A stretch of DNA of 64,000 nucleotides, taken from the NCBI RefSeq assembly GCF_963678635.1, contig NC_087071.1, forward strand, positions 34,649,680 to 34,713,679, given 5' to 3'. Below the pieces are notes generated by a model. That model had not been told where the DNA came from. It made no database searches and saw nothing but the letters and a program-made list of their open reading frames with translations. Position numbers and translations under genes: made by a program. This DNA is from Symsagittifera roscoffensis (taxonomy: Eukaryota > Xenacoelomorpha > Acoela > Convolutidae). Positions 43,968-53,968 of the stretch are shown one piece after another (position 1 is the first letter of the stretch; the number at the start of each line of letters is the position of its first letter).

Positions 43968-44881
43968 GTGAAGAACTTGAAAGACGAAACCAAACTACCA
44001 CGACGGAAAGTTAGACATTTTTTACACTCAGAGCCCGCATACACAAAATATCGAGCAGTTCGTCGAAAAATACCTCGGTTAAAAGTAATAGTCTATGACA
44101 TAGACGAATTATGGTCAGTTGATTTAGCATAAGTTGATAAACTTACAAAATACAACAGAGATTTTAAATATCTCCTGGTTGCTGTGGATTGTATGTCTCG
44201 ATATCTACGTGTGCAGCCATTGAAATCAAAATATGCTACTGCAACAAAATGATTAAGATTAAACAACCGAAAAAACTCTGGGTAGACAAGGGCACAGAAT
44301 TGAAAGGATCATTTCAGTCACTATGTGATAAAAAGGGTATTTTGACTTACACAACCGAGAGCGAAAAAAAATTTGCATTTGCCGAGAGAAATATTCGATC
44401 TTTGAAGAGTTTGATTTACAAATATTTGGAGCACAAATGGACTTACTCTTACATAGACAAGCTTCAAGAATTTGTTCACACAATTAACTCACGAACGAAT
44501 CGTGTCATAAAAAAGGCACTAAATAAAGTGACTAAAAGGGATGTTCCACATCTAATTTCATTACGAGTAGAACAATCTCAAAAATTAAATCGCCAACCAA
44601 AACTCTATGTTGGCGATTTTGTCAGATTAGCAAAAACTGATATTCCTTTTCGGAAGGGATACAAACAATCTTTCACAGACGAAATTTTTGAAATATTTGA
44701 CGTACCAACAAGAAATCCTCCAACTTATAACCTTATCGACGCAAACAAGGAGCCAATTGAGGGAAAATTCTATGAGCCTGAACTAATAAGAGTAGTAGAA
44801 AACGTAGAGCAGGAAGAAAACGAGGAGGAGGAGGAGGAGGAGGAGGAGGCACAAGAACAAAAACAAGAAAATCAGCCATGA
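43968..44881 (+). pseudogene. Polinton rve-type (DDE) integrase, broken
   Basis: Joins element ends to host DNA in intact Polintons. The frame reads through RRKIPRLKVIVYDIDELWSV with the first catalytic Asp (codon 44,121), then a TAA at 44,130. It continues as KYLLVAVDCMSRYLRVQPLK and is lost by a small deletion near 44,249. The second frame holds the other two catalytic residues: Asp in WVDKGTE (44,285) and Glu in FAERNIRSL (44,384). A C-terminal beta domain (PKLYVGDFVRLAKT) follows, then an unusual poly-Glu tail from a (GAG)n run. Two lesions, shared by unit 2, mean no active enzyme. No N-terminal zinc finger visible. Confidence 0.8.
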
Positions 44882-45085
44882 CTAGAAAATTTTGATGACG
44901 CTATCAACGATTCCTTTACGGTTACTTTGGTGTCATCGGCGTCTATGAACATTTTCAGTGAAAACTCATTGGCCAACTTTAAAAATCTTTCAAACGAAGA
45001 GATCAATCTCCAAGGTGAATGGAAAGAAATAGTAATTTTTTTTGGGTCGCCAGGTAGTCAAATTCCTGAAGGGGCCTTGGCATAG
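44882..45085 (+). pseudogene. N-terminal fragment of a Polinton virion-type structural protein
   Basis: The same frame as the integrase continues past its TGA with FTVTLVSSASMNIFSENSLA, then LSNEEINLQGEWK, a pattern I know as the start of the Polinton minor-capsid-like (penton-type) protein. After about 50 codons homology stops and the frame runs into 'gggtcgccaggtagtcaaattcctga', which resembles the 3' hairpin of the hAT-like elements. The structural gene was therefore cut off here. The start codon is missing. Confidence 0.55.
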
Positions 45086-45198
45086 TTTTTTTGGACCTAC
45101 AAAAAATCAAAACTTCGCAAATTAATAAAGTAATTGGGACAACTTTGAAAATGAGTAAAAAAATTTTTTTCAAACTAAAAAATTTAAAAAAACCTTTA

Positions 45199-45342
45199 TT
45201 ACATGCTATACAAATCTGAATTCATGTATAAATCTAATCGAACACGTGAGTCATCAATATCATCTTCAATTAGAATAGCAGCCACAAAAGATAGAATTTC
45301 GGGATTTTTATAAAAAGAATTTTGATCCTTTCTTAGATCAAA
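45199..45342 (-). CDS. Possible last exon of a minus-strand gene
   Basis: Minus-strand frame of 47 codons directly after TTTTTTTCAG (FDLRKDQNSFYKNPEILSFV ... DLYMNSDLYSM). It ends TAA, with AATAAA overlapping the stop (tgtaataaagg). Balanced composition suggests coding sequence. No partner exon found upstream before the B-box gene begins on the other strand, so it may be an orphan fragment. Copy at 53,685-53,828. Confidence 0.35.
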   Translation of the reverse strand, partial: FDLRKDQNSFYKNPEILSFVAAILIEDDIDDSRVRLDLYMNSDLYSM

Positions 45343-45481
45343 CTGAAAAAAAGCAAAAATAATAACTAATCTTAACTGGGCTGATTAGTTATTAAGCCGA
45401 CGGCTTTTACAATCAGGACTAGAACTCGTCTGTATTTGTTTTCTTGAATTTTTTTGATAATTTTTTTGATTTTTTTTAGCA

Positions 45482-46749
45482 ATGGCAACTTCCGACGAAA
45501 TGGAAAACAGTGAATCTGACGAGGAAAATTTTACAGATGATTTTTTTGCTCCGAAAATTGTTTGTTCTAACCATTCGCTCGACTTATCTGGATACGACAC
45601 CAAGTTCGTTTGCAACACTTGTGGTTTAAAACGAGAAACTTCAAGTCATGTAAAGTCAAGGTATTTACATATTATCATTTTCATAAGGGCAATTGGGATG
45701 CAAAACCCTTAAAGAGGTAAAACGGTGTTTCAGTCTTCTTAATCGGAGCTGGCACTATCTGAAAATTGAGCCAAAATTTTTTTGACACAATTTGTTTTTT
45801 CTGAAATAAATAAAAACGTACTTGATCATGTCCCTTATTATCAGTTATCATGGCCTTTATTTAAGAAAAACATTCAGAGTATTTAAGTCGTTGCCACTTA
45901 AGAAAGCTAAAAAAAATTCAGATGCATTATGAGGCCAAACTGTGCATTTTGTGCAGTGTAAGCGGATTCCGCAACAAGGACGCTCCCATTGTTCTTCTTT
46001 TGTTCTTTCATTTACTTTGATCGTTCCGACAAAATTTTAACATGTTTAAAGACTTGTCTCTGGAATCCAGGAACATACAGACACAAAATTGTGCGCATAT
46101 CCAGAGCACAGTTTGGCCTCGTAATGTGTGAAATCTTCAAATTTTTGAAGTAGGGTTAATCAGAATAGAAACTTGCAGCAATATTTCTTGCAAACTGAAT
46201 ATGTTAATTTCTATAGCAGTCCGGTTTCCGGGAACTACTACTGCCTGGATTGTATTGCCAAACATATTCGAGATCAAGACAACGTGACAGACCAAAAAGA
46301 GTGATATACTTCCTGTGTTATACTTGCGATCAAATGATGTTCTGCAACACCTGTGCTTTCATAGATCACAGAACACACGATATTGTTGACCTAATTGAAA
46401 ACCAGGAAAGACTGGTTTCGACAAAACGCAACCTGCATGAAATTTTGGAAAACCTTGATATTTCGTACAAACAATCCGCTCGTTTCCTGGGTTCTTCCAA
46501 AGAAGTTGAAGAGAGCTTCAATTCCATGATTGACACATACAACGACAACATAGTTGAAATCACCAAAGACATAATTTTGGAAGCCTTAGATTTGCCTGAA
46601 AAAGAAACAAACGAGGTGAAATATTTGTTTGAAAATCAAAAAACTGAGCTGTGTGAACGAACAAAACATTTCGAACGTGTTCTCAAAGACCTTGGTGATT
46701 CACAAAGTATGGTTAGAGACTCTCTGAGCGCATCGTCTTTACAGTTTGG
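45482..46749 (+). pseudogene. B-box/coiled-coil (TRIM-like) gene, truncated by the duplication junction
   Basis: Exon 1 (45,482-45,660) starts MATSDEMENSESDEENFTDD and encodes an acidic leader plus a Cys/His cluster (VCSNHS, FVCNTCG). After an intron (45,661-46,216, GTATTT to CTATAG, with CTATAGCAG as alternative), exon 2 continues YYCLDCIAKHI. It needs a frame change near 46,290-46,300 to reach a B-box-like FLCYTCDQMMFCNTCAFIDH and a long coiled coil. No RING is present. The exon is cut at 46,749, where unit 2 begins. Compare the longer copy at 53,969. Confidence 0.6.
45925..46126. mobile_element. 202-bp small element in the B-box gene intron
   Basis: Left CATTATGAGGCCAAACTGTG; the inverse of the right end is CATTACGAGGCCAAACTGTG. 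The interior contains 'gcggattccgcaac', linking it to the repeats at 22,150-22,460. Copy at 54,412-54,613. Confidence 0.7.
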
Positions 46750-47270
46750 GGTATTATTATATTTTGGGGTGGATTTTTTGTAAGGGAAATTTGTCCATTG
46801 ATTTCCTGTTAGACACACCAAACACCACTATTTAACTGTCAATTTTATTGGAGTGGCGGAATGCAAAAAACCCAACCAAAAATCTAAATTTTTTTCTAAG
46901 AATTGAGACAGTCACTTTTGTCACTTTTTTCTAGATAGCGCGATAATTGAAGTTAGCGTTATTTGATCTTTAATTATTGCATTTTCAATTTACTGTAACA
47001 ATCATAAATTAGGCGATACTTAAAATACAGGAAAATACGTATTTTACTTTAAAAAAATTAGCAAAGTTAACAATCAAGCTCAAACTTTTTATTTTACTGA
47101 AAATCCTAACCTTCTATAGGAGCTCATCCAGATAAAAATTTTATTGAAAACGTGTTTTTGACAAAAAAAAATATTCTACAAATGCAGTTTACTGCAAACT
47201 GAGCTAGTTAAGTCAAACTGTTCATGCCAATAAAACAAAGCAGTTTCCTTGATTTATTTTAGCCTGATTT

Positions 47271-47567
47271 GAATGTCCCTCGCACATTTCGCCCCTCACA
47301 CATTTCGCCCCTCACACGTTTCGTCCCTCTTAAATCTAGTGGCACTTTTCGCCCCTCACACATTTCGCCTCTTATAAGTTACTGGCACATTTCGCCCCTA
47401 AAATGTACTTTAAGAAAGCGGCGGTAATTAACTGTGTAATAAGTTACGGGCGAAACGTGCGAGGCCAAAATATGTGAGGTTATTAGACGCGAAATGTGTA
47501 AGGGGCCAAATGTGCCACTAGATTTAAGAGGGGGCGAAATGTGTGTGGGGCGAAACGTGGGACATTC
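47271..47567. mobile_element. 297-bp GCCCCTCACAC element, unit 2 copy
   Basis: Identical layout to 38,796-39,092, with GATTT on both sides. Confidence 0.85.
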
Positions 47568-47645
47568 GATTTGAATAGTTTTCCAGCATAACTTTACATT
47601 AAATTATCATTTCAACTCGATTAACACAGTAGTACGAGGGGCCGC

Positions 47646-47866
47646 CAGGGATCCTTAGGGGGGGGGGGGGGCAAAATCACCTAAAATAAGACGTGGGCGC
47701 CTAAGATCCGACACCTAAGGGGTCCAAAACTATCTTGTAGTCAGCCGGCATTTTGCTGGTGGATTACAAGATCCTCACTTGAGGATCCAAATTTTTGGGT
47801 GCCCCCCCCCCCCCTGAGGATTTTACCAAGAGTCATATACTCTTGTAGCAAGTTTCTAGATCCCTG
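47646..47866. mobile_element. CAGGGATC-end element, unit 2 copy
   Basis: Same as 39,171-39,381, with expanded G and C homopolymers. Confidence 0.6.
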
Positions 47867-48460
47867 GCGGATAATCAAAGTAGGATTCTTAAAAAATTTT
47901 TCACCCAATTTATGTTTAGAAAAAAGCATAAATTAGCATTCTTTCGCCCTTTGGTACGTTCGACTTGGAATGCTGCCATACTTTTGGAGTGGGTAATAAA
48001 ACAAAGCAAGTATAGCTTTGGCCAGCATAGTTTTAACGGTCTATTGAATGCTGTAGAGTATTTCCATAATTTAAATGTATTAACACTGAAACGAATGTAA
48101 ACCATAATTACTCACCAAGGTTGCAATCCGGTTGCAGTCGTCGCTGTTACGTCTAGACAATAACGTAATAATAAATAATGGTAAAATTGTGGAATAATGA
48201 ATTGTGAAAAATGAACTTAATGGGAAGTTGGCATACAAGTGACATTGATTCGGAGCATTTATCTTTCACTGTTTTTTTCAACTGGGTGTGAAATGAAAAA
48301 CGAATACATTCACAATCGTCATATAGTTTTTGTGTCGAGAGCCAAAGAAATTGCAAATAGAGAATATGCAGAAAGTTGTAAAGACCAGTTTTATCTGGAT
48401 GAGCTTTTTTAAATAACGTGGTGTATTTAAGCAAAACAGAAATATGGAAAAACAACTGAT

Positions 48461-48763
48461 TTGACCTTTGCTACCTATAAAAATATTTTTGATTATTCAT
48501 TTGATTTCAACTCAATGATGATTGAGAAAGGGCTGGAGCGAAAAATACGACTTTGTTTTAATAAACTTTCAAAGTATCAAAAACTTCCGGTAGTTTATCT
48601 AAATATATACCATCGAGATATAGGTCTAAGTAAGTGGTATCTGGAAAGTTACTTTCATTTTCATTGGCTTGAAATTAAGCAGGTCGGAGAAGTGTTAGCA
48701 AAATTTAAAAATGAAATTGGAAAAACGAACTGTAACTTCAACGGACTTGGAAATTATCCATGA
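48461..48763 (+). CDS. Polinton-linked hypothetical protein, unit 2
   Basis: Same predicted product as 39,976-40,278. Confidence 0.35.
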   Translation: MTFATYKNIFDYSFDFNSMMIEKGLERKIRLCFNKLSKYQKLPVVYLNIYHRDIGLSKWYLESYFHFHWLEIKQVGEVLAKFKNEIGKTNCNFNGLGNYP

Positions 48764-48780
48764 GATATTTATTACTTTGA

Positions 48781-49146
48781 AAAAAACGTATCCAGAAAAC
48801 ACCAACCGTCGGAATTATTTTAGCTGCATGTTCCTTATTCTTCTTCTCGACTACTAATGATATAAACTACGATATTTCTATCAAGCTGAGACCTTATGGT
48901 GGACTGATCGGGATAGAAAATTCTTCGTTAGACAAATATTTAAGTGATTCAAAAATTTTACGAATGCATGCTGTTTTACATGATGCCGCCGGTTTTGTTC
49001 GTGAAGTTTACGATACTGGTCCCACATACTGCTATGTTTTACCGTGGAAATGTAACAACAACCTGATTGGTCACTTGAGTGGTATCACGTTTTGTTCATA
49101 TATCAAATTGAGGAAGCCAAAACTCTATCATTTGTTAGAATGCTGA
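48781..49146 (+). CDS. Hypothetical membrane or secreted protein, unit 2
   Basis: Same product as 40,296-40,661; only silent changes noticed (for example near 49,062 and 49,080). Confidence 0.45.
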   Translation, partial: KKRIQKTPTVGIILAACSLFFFSTTNDINYDISIKLRPYGGLIGIENSSLDKYLSDSKILRMHAVLHDAAGFVREVYDTGPTYCYVLPWKCNNNLIGHLSGITFCSYIKLRKPKLYHLLEC

Positions 49147-49524
49147 GTGAACGATCAGTAGTGTTGGATTTGGAAGGATTTCGATACAAGAAAAACACTT
49201 TTAAAAAAAAAATTAGCAACCACAACCGCTGACTACAGCGACTCCCTAATTTTTCTACCACCAGTCAGTTTTAATTCCCTTCCAAAACTCGAGCAAAAAG
49301 CGTACAGCTGGCTAACGAATTACTTGCATGGACTTCATTGGGATAGTGGTGATTACTTATATTTAAATCTCAACCAAATTATCCGAAGTGTTGTATTGAG
49401 GAATCCCGGAGTTACATTCTACGCTAAGGGAAAGGAAAAGGCAGACTTCCTAGCCCAATATTTAGACCGCAGAGTAGAGAATCTTGATGATTTGGGTTGT
49501 CCAAGAGTTGAAAACTTACATTAG
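49140..49524 (+). pseudogene. DEDD-exonuclease-like Polinton protein, unit 2, frameshifted
   Basis: As 40,655-41,040 but with ten A instead of eleven in the homopolymer. The frame is still broken and needs nine or twelve A. A change of CCACTAG to CCACCAG restores Pro in the FLPPVSF stretch. Confidence 0.6.
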
Positions 49525-49626
49525 AACAAATTTTCGAACTGCTGCAAACATATACCTCATAGCAAAACTCCAAAAACTATTGTGCTCTAAAAAAATCCAA
49601 AGCCTTTTTTGATTGGTTGAAAAATA

Positions 49627-49977
49627 ATGGCGATGATCAACACGGAGAGATTAGCCAAAGTGGAGACATATCTATCTCCAAATTCAGTTCTTTGTTCTTG
49701 GATGACCCCAGAGAGTGATATTAAAAATTCATTGACCCGAATAGAGCGCGTTGACTTCAGAGGCCAAATTGTGCAACGAAAAGAGCAAGTTGTTCTATCT
49801 GAAGAAGAATTGACTACTCTGCGAAGATTTTTTCCCGTAATTGATCAGTTCATCTATTTCCAGCGATTCAAATATATTGAAAATGTTAGCCAGCAAGCGA
49901 GGAGTCTGCCTTCCCAAGCTAGTCTTAGTACCCAAACATCGTCAACCCGGAGTTCAATTGGATCTAACCAGCAGTGA
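49627..49977 (+). CDS. Polinton-linked hypothetical protein, 116 residues, unit 2
   Basis: Differs from 41,143-41,493 by one residue (Cys to Phe in RVDCRG). Confidence 0.5.
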   Translation: MAMINTERLAKVETYLSPNSVLCSWMTPESDIKNSLTRIERVDFRGQIVQRKEQVVLSEEELTTLRRFFPVIDQFIYFQRFKYIENVSQQARSLPSQASLSTQTSSTRSSIGSNQQ

Positions 49978-50161
49978 ACTACCCAAAGAAATTCAACAGA
50001 AAGTGAAAGAGCACTCTGTGAAAAAAATTATGTTTCATGCAAAAACTGAAAATGTTCCTGCTAACTATGTTTTGCAAATGTATGATGATGAAGATGATAG
50101 TGATAGTAATGTCTGTAGAAGTTATACTCGATATAAGATTTATTACTGTTCAGAAGAATAA
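49883..50161 (+). CDS. Polinton-linked hypothetical protein, 92 residues, unit 2
   Basis: Differs from 41,399-41,677 by Thr to Arg near the C-terminus (NVCTSY to NVCRSY). Confidence 0.45.
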   Translation: MLASKRGVCLPKLVLVPKHRQPGVQLDLTSSELPKEIQQKVKEHSVKKIMFHAKTENVPANYVLQMYDDEDDSDSNVCRSYTRYKIYYCSEE

Positions 50162-50201
50162 TTAATTTTTTTAACCACATTTTTTTTTCATTTTGAACAA
50201 A

Positions 50202-50318
50202 ATGTCTGAAATAGCAGTTGATGAACCTGAAGCAACTGTCATTACTAATTTTGTTTATGAAGAAAATAATGACAGGGTTGAGCAAAAACCTGGGAAATTT
50301 TGTAATAATGTAACCTAA
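50202..50318 (+). CDS. Small acidic ORF, unit 2
   Basis: As 41,719-41,835, with Ser to Arg in the NNDSVEQ stretch. Confidence 0.3.
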   Translation: MSEIAVDEPEATVITNFVYEENNDRVEQKPGKFCNNVT

Positions 50319-50339
50319 CCGAGATCTGAAGTGGTTTTC

Positions 50340-50486
50340 ATGTCTCAAATGATTTTAATTTTAACTTTTTTGACTTCCTGTATCTACAAACTCTCTTTGA
50401 CGAAACTAAGCTGTGAGGAAACATCAGTTTAGTTCTCAATCCTGTCCGGTTTAGTTGGCTACGTACTACCAAATCCTCGGATATGA
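50340..50486 (+). CDS. Small membrane peptide with in-frame TAG, unit 2
   Basis: Same sequence and same TAG (50,430-50,432) as unit 1, and the same ATGA overlap with the ATPase start. Confidence 0.35.
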
Positions 50487-51229
50487 ATAAAATTGTTGTT
50501 ACGTCAACGCGAGTGTTTATGGCAGTTGTTGGACCTTCAGGATCCGGAAAAACAGAGTTAATACTTCAGGATCCGGAGTTAATATTCAAACTTTTGAAAG
50601 GAAAAACATTTTATCCAAGGTTTAAAAGAGCAATCTTCTTTTACACAGAAAGTCAACCGATGTACAGTGAAAAAGGGAAGTCTCACATTATTAACCTTGA
50701 GTTTGTGAAATTCAACGGTTTTGATGGGCTAAGGAACATTGAAAATGTTCTTCTAGTGTTTGATGATTCCTGTGAAGAAATATACAATGATAACGAGTTT
50801 GTTAAACTCGCAACAGCAGGGAGACACAAAGATTTAGATGTTATATATTTCAAGCATAATTTATTCCAGCAAAATTGTTGGTCCCGAACAATTGATTTAA
50901 ACACATCGCATATCATTTTATTCAAATCACCTCGTGATATTCAGCAACTAGAGCATCTTGGAAGGCAACTGATTTTAACAAAATTTTTGAGAAGCTGTTA
51001 TGAACTTGCCACAAAGGACACATACGGACATCTATTAATTGATTTAGATCCCCGAACATCAGATTGTTTTCAATACTGTTCAAACATAATACCACCAGGT
51101 CCATCAATTTTTTACTTACCATTAAGTAAGGTAGAGCCAGTCACACCCATAACAAATGAACGCAAGAAAACGATTTATTCTGCAGCACATGGTTCAATTG
51201 AATCCTTCTCAACTTCGAAGTTTTATTAG
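50483..51229 (+). CDS. Polinton packaging ATPase, unit 2
   Basis: As 42,000-42,746 except Leu18 to Pro in the P-loop (GPSGSGKT). GPSGSGKT is the more usual P-loop form, so unit 2 probably carries the ancestral residue. Confidence 0.9.
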   Translation: MNKIVVTSTRVFMAVVGPSGSGKTELILQDPELIFKLLKGKTFYPRFKRAIFFYTESQPMYSEKGKSHIINLEFVKFNGFDGLRNIENVLLVFDDSCEEIYNDNEFVKLATAGRHKDLDVIYFKHNLFQQNCWSRTIDLNTSHIILFKSPRDIQQLEHLGRQLILTKFLRSCYELATKDTYGHLLIDLDPRTSDCFQYCSNIIPPGPSIFYLPLSKVEPVTPITNERKKTIYSAAHGSIESFSTSKFY

Positions 51230-51461
51230 AAAAACATCAAATCGAAATGTGATTTCAGTTATATGCGAATGCTTGCTGAATGTAGTCAATGGTAACGTGC
51301 GAGGTAATATCCCTAACATACACAATTTTGAAGAAATATATAAATTGTTAATCAACCCACAGACGAATCTTGATAGAAAACAAGCAACTATTTTGAGTAA
51401 GCAAGGGTTTAATATAGTCCGACATATTCTCTACTTTTGCTTCAATTACCTTAGAAGATAA
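51156..51461 (+). CDS. Polinton-associated small protein, unit 2
   Basis: Differs from 42,673-42,978 by Lys to Arg at position 4. Confidence 0.6.
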   Translation: MNARKRFILQHMVQLNPSQLRSFIRKTSNRNVISVICECLLNVVNGNVRGNIPNIHNFEEIYKLLINPQTNLDRKQATILSKQGFNIVRHILYFCFNYLRR

Positions 51462-51464
51462 ACA

Positions 51465-52075
<611 letters not shown>

Positions 52076-52076
<1 letters not shown>

Positions 52077-52405
52077 TGATTCTTTTGGCTCTTAACCTTA
52101 ACGAACAGTCGGTTATGAATACATATGCCAAACACGCGATCAAGTCAGCTCTTGCTACTACAGCAAAAATCAAAAGTCCCACCAAACAACCAACAAGTGT
52201 TGACAGTACCAACAGCCCATCCTCAAGCTCAAAAACAGTCAAAAAACGCAGAGGCAACAAAAGTACAAGCTTACAGCAAAAAGGTAAAAAAGAAGACTAC
52301 CAAGAAGACTCTGATTCGTACGGAACGCCCTATTACGATTCGGATACTTCAGCGACAGAAACGACGGAGACAAAAACGAAGAGATGGCAAACCTACACCA
52401 GCTGA
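52076..52405 (+). CDS. Lys/Ser-rich Polinton ORF, unit 2
   Basis: Same predicted product as 43,590-43,919, with the same alternative overlapping frame. Confidence 0.4.
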
Positions 52406-52453
52406 AGAGAAAATATTTAAAAATAAGTACACATCTAAAGGGGCAGCGGAAGT

Positions 52454-53367
52454 GTGAAGAACTTGAAAGACGAAACCAAACTACCACGACGGAAAGTTAG
52501 ACATTTTTTACACTCAGAGCCCGCATACACAAAATATCGAGCAGTTCGTCGAAAAATACCTCGGTTAAAAGTAATAGTCTATGACATAGACGAATTATGG
52601 TCAGTTGATTTAGCATAAGTTGATAAACTTACAAAATACAACAGAGATTTTAAATATCTCCTGGTTGCTGTGGATTGTATGTCTCGATATCTACGTGTGC
52701 AGCCATTGAAATCAAAATATGCTACTGCAACAAAATGATTAAGATTAAACAACCGAAAAAACTCTGGGTAGACAAGGGCACAGAATTGAAAGGATCATTT
52801 CAGTCACTATGTGATAAAAAGGGTATTTTGACTTACACAACCGAGAGCGAAAAAAAATTTGCATTTGCCGAGAGAAATATTCGATCTTTGAAGAGTTTGA
52901 TTTACAAATATTTGGAGCACAAATGGACTTACTCTTACATAGACAAGCTTCAAGAATTTGTTCACACAATTAACTCACGAACGAATCGTGTCATAAAAAA
53001 GGCACTAAATAAAGTGACTAAAAGGGATGTTCCACATCTAATTTCATTACGAGTAGAACAATCTCAAAAATTAAATCGCCAACCAAAACTCTATGTTGGC
53101 GATTTTGTCAGATTAGCAAAAACTGATATTCCTTTTCGGAAGGAATACAAACAATCTTTCACAGACGAAATTTTTGAAATATTTGACGTACCAACAAGAA
53201 ATCCTCCAACTTATAACCTTATCGACGCAAACAAGGAGCCAATTGAGGGAAAATTCTATGAGCCTGAACTAATAAGAGTAGTAGAAAACGTAGAGCAGGA
53301 AGAAAACGAGGAGGAGGAGGAGGAGGAGGAGGAGGCACAAGAACAAAAACAAGAAAATCAGCCATGA
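52454..53367 (+). pseudogene. Polinton integrase, unit 2, broken
   Basis: Same TAA (52,616-52,618) and same frameshift as unit 1. One residue differs in the C-terminal domain (Gly to Glu after FRK). Confidence 0.8.
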
Positions 53368-53571
53368 CTAGAAAATTTTGATGACGCTATCAACGATTCC
53401 TTTACGGTTACTTTGGTGTCATCGGTGTCTATGAACATTTTCAGTGAAAACTCATTGGCCAACTTTAAAAATCTTTCAAACGAAGAGATCAATCTCCAAG
53501 GTGAATGGAAAGAAATAGTAATTTTTTTTGGGTCGCCAGGTAGTCAAATTCCTGAAGGGGCCTTGGCATAG
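53368..53571 (+). pseudogene. Polinton structural-protein fragment, unit 2
   Basis: As 44,882-45,085, with Ala to Val (gcg to gtg) in the SSASMN motif and the same abrupt end in hAT-like sequence. Confidence 0.55.
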
Positions 53572-53684
53572 TTTTTTTGGACCTACAAAAAATCAAAACT
53601 TCGCAAATTAATAAAGTAATTGGGACAACTTTGAAAATGAGTAAAAAAAAATTTTTCAAACTAAAAAATTTAAAAAACCCTTTA

Positions 53685-53828
53685 TTACATGCTATACAAA
53701 TCTGAATTCATGTATAAATCTAATCGAACACGTGAGTCATCAATATCATCTTCAATTAGAATAGCAGCCACAAAAGATAGAATTTCGGGATTTTTATAAA
53801 AAGAATTTTGATCCTTTCTTAGATCAAA
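53685..53828 (-). CDS. Possible minus-strand last exon, unit 2
   Basis: Same as 45,199-45,342, including the TAA/AATAAA overlap. Confidence 0.35.
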   Translation of the reverse strand, partial: FDLRKDQNSFYKNPEILSFVAAILIEDDIDDSRVRLDLYMNSDLYSM

Positions 53829-53968
53829 CTGAAAAAAAAGCAAAAATAATAACTAATCTTAACTGGGCTGATTAGTTATTAAGCCGACGGCTTTTACAAT
53901 CAGGACTAGAACTCGTCTGTATTTGTTTTCTTGAATTTTTTTGATAATTTTTTTGATTTTTTTTAGCA

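Larger units (their letters stand above)
39976..45036 (+). mobile_element. Partial Maverick/Polinton, unit 1
   Basis: A compact same-strand gene series with the packaging ATPase, an rve-type integrase, a DEDD-nuclease-like gene and the N-terminus of a structural protein, the hallmarks of Polintons. The protein-primed DNA polymerase, protease and full major capsid genes and the terminal repeats are not present, so this is about a third of a usual 15-20 kb element. Two or more genes are broken, so it is not autonomous. The right edge joins hAT-like sequence near 45,036. Confidence 0.85.
38278..46752. repeat. 8.5-kb tandem duplication, unit 1
   Basis: Runs from the attattatattttgggg motif in repeat R to 'acagtttgg' in exon 2 of the B-box gene. 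Unit 2 (46,753-55,236) follows at once. Differences are rare single bases and homopolymer or microsatellite length changes, well under 1%. Confidence 0.9.
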
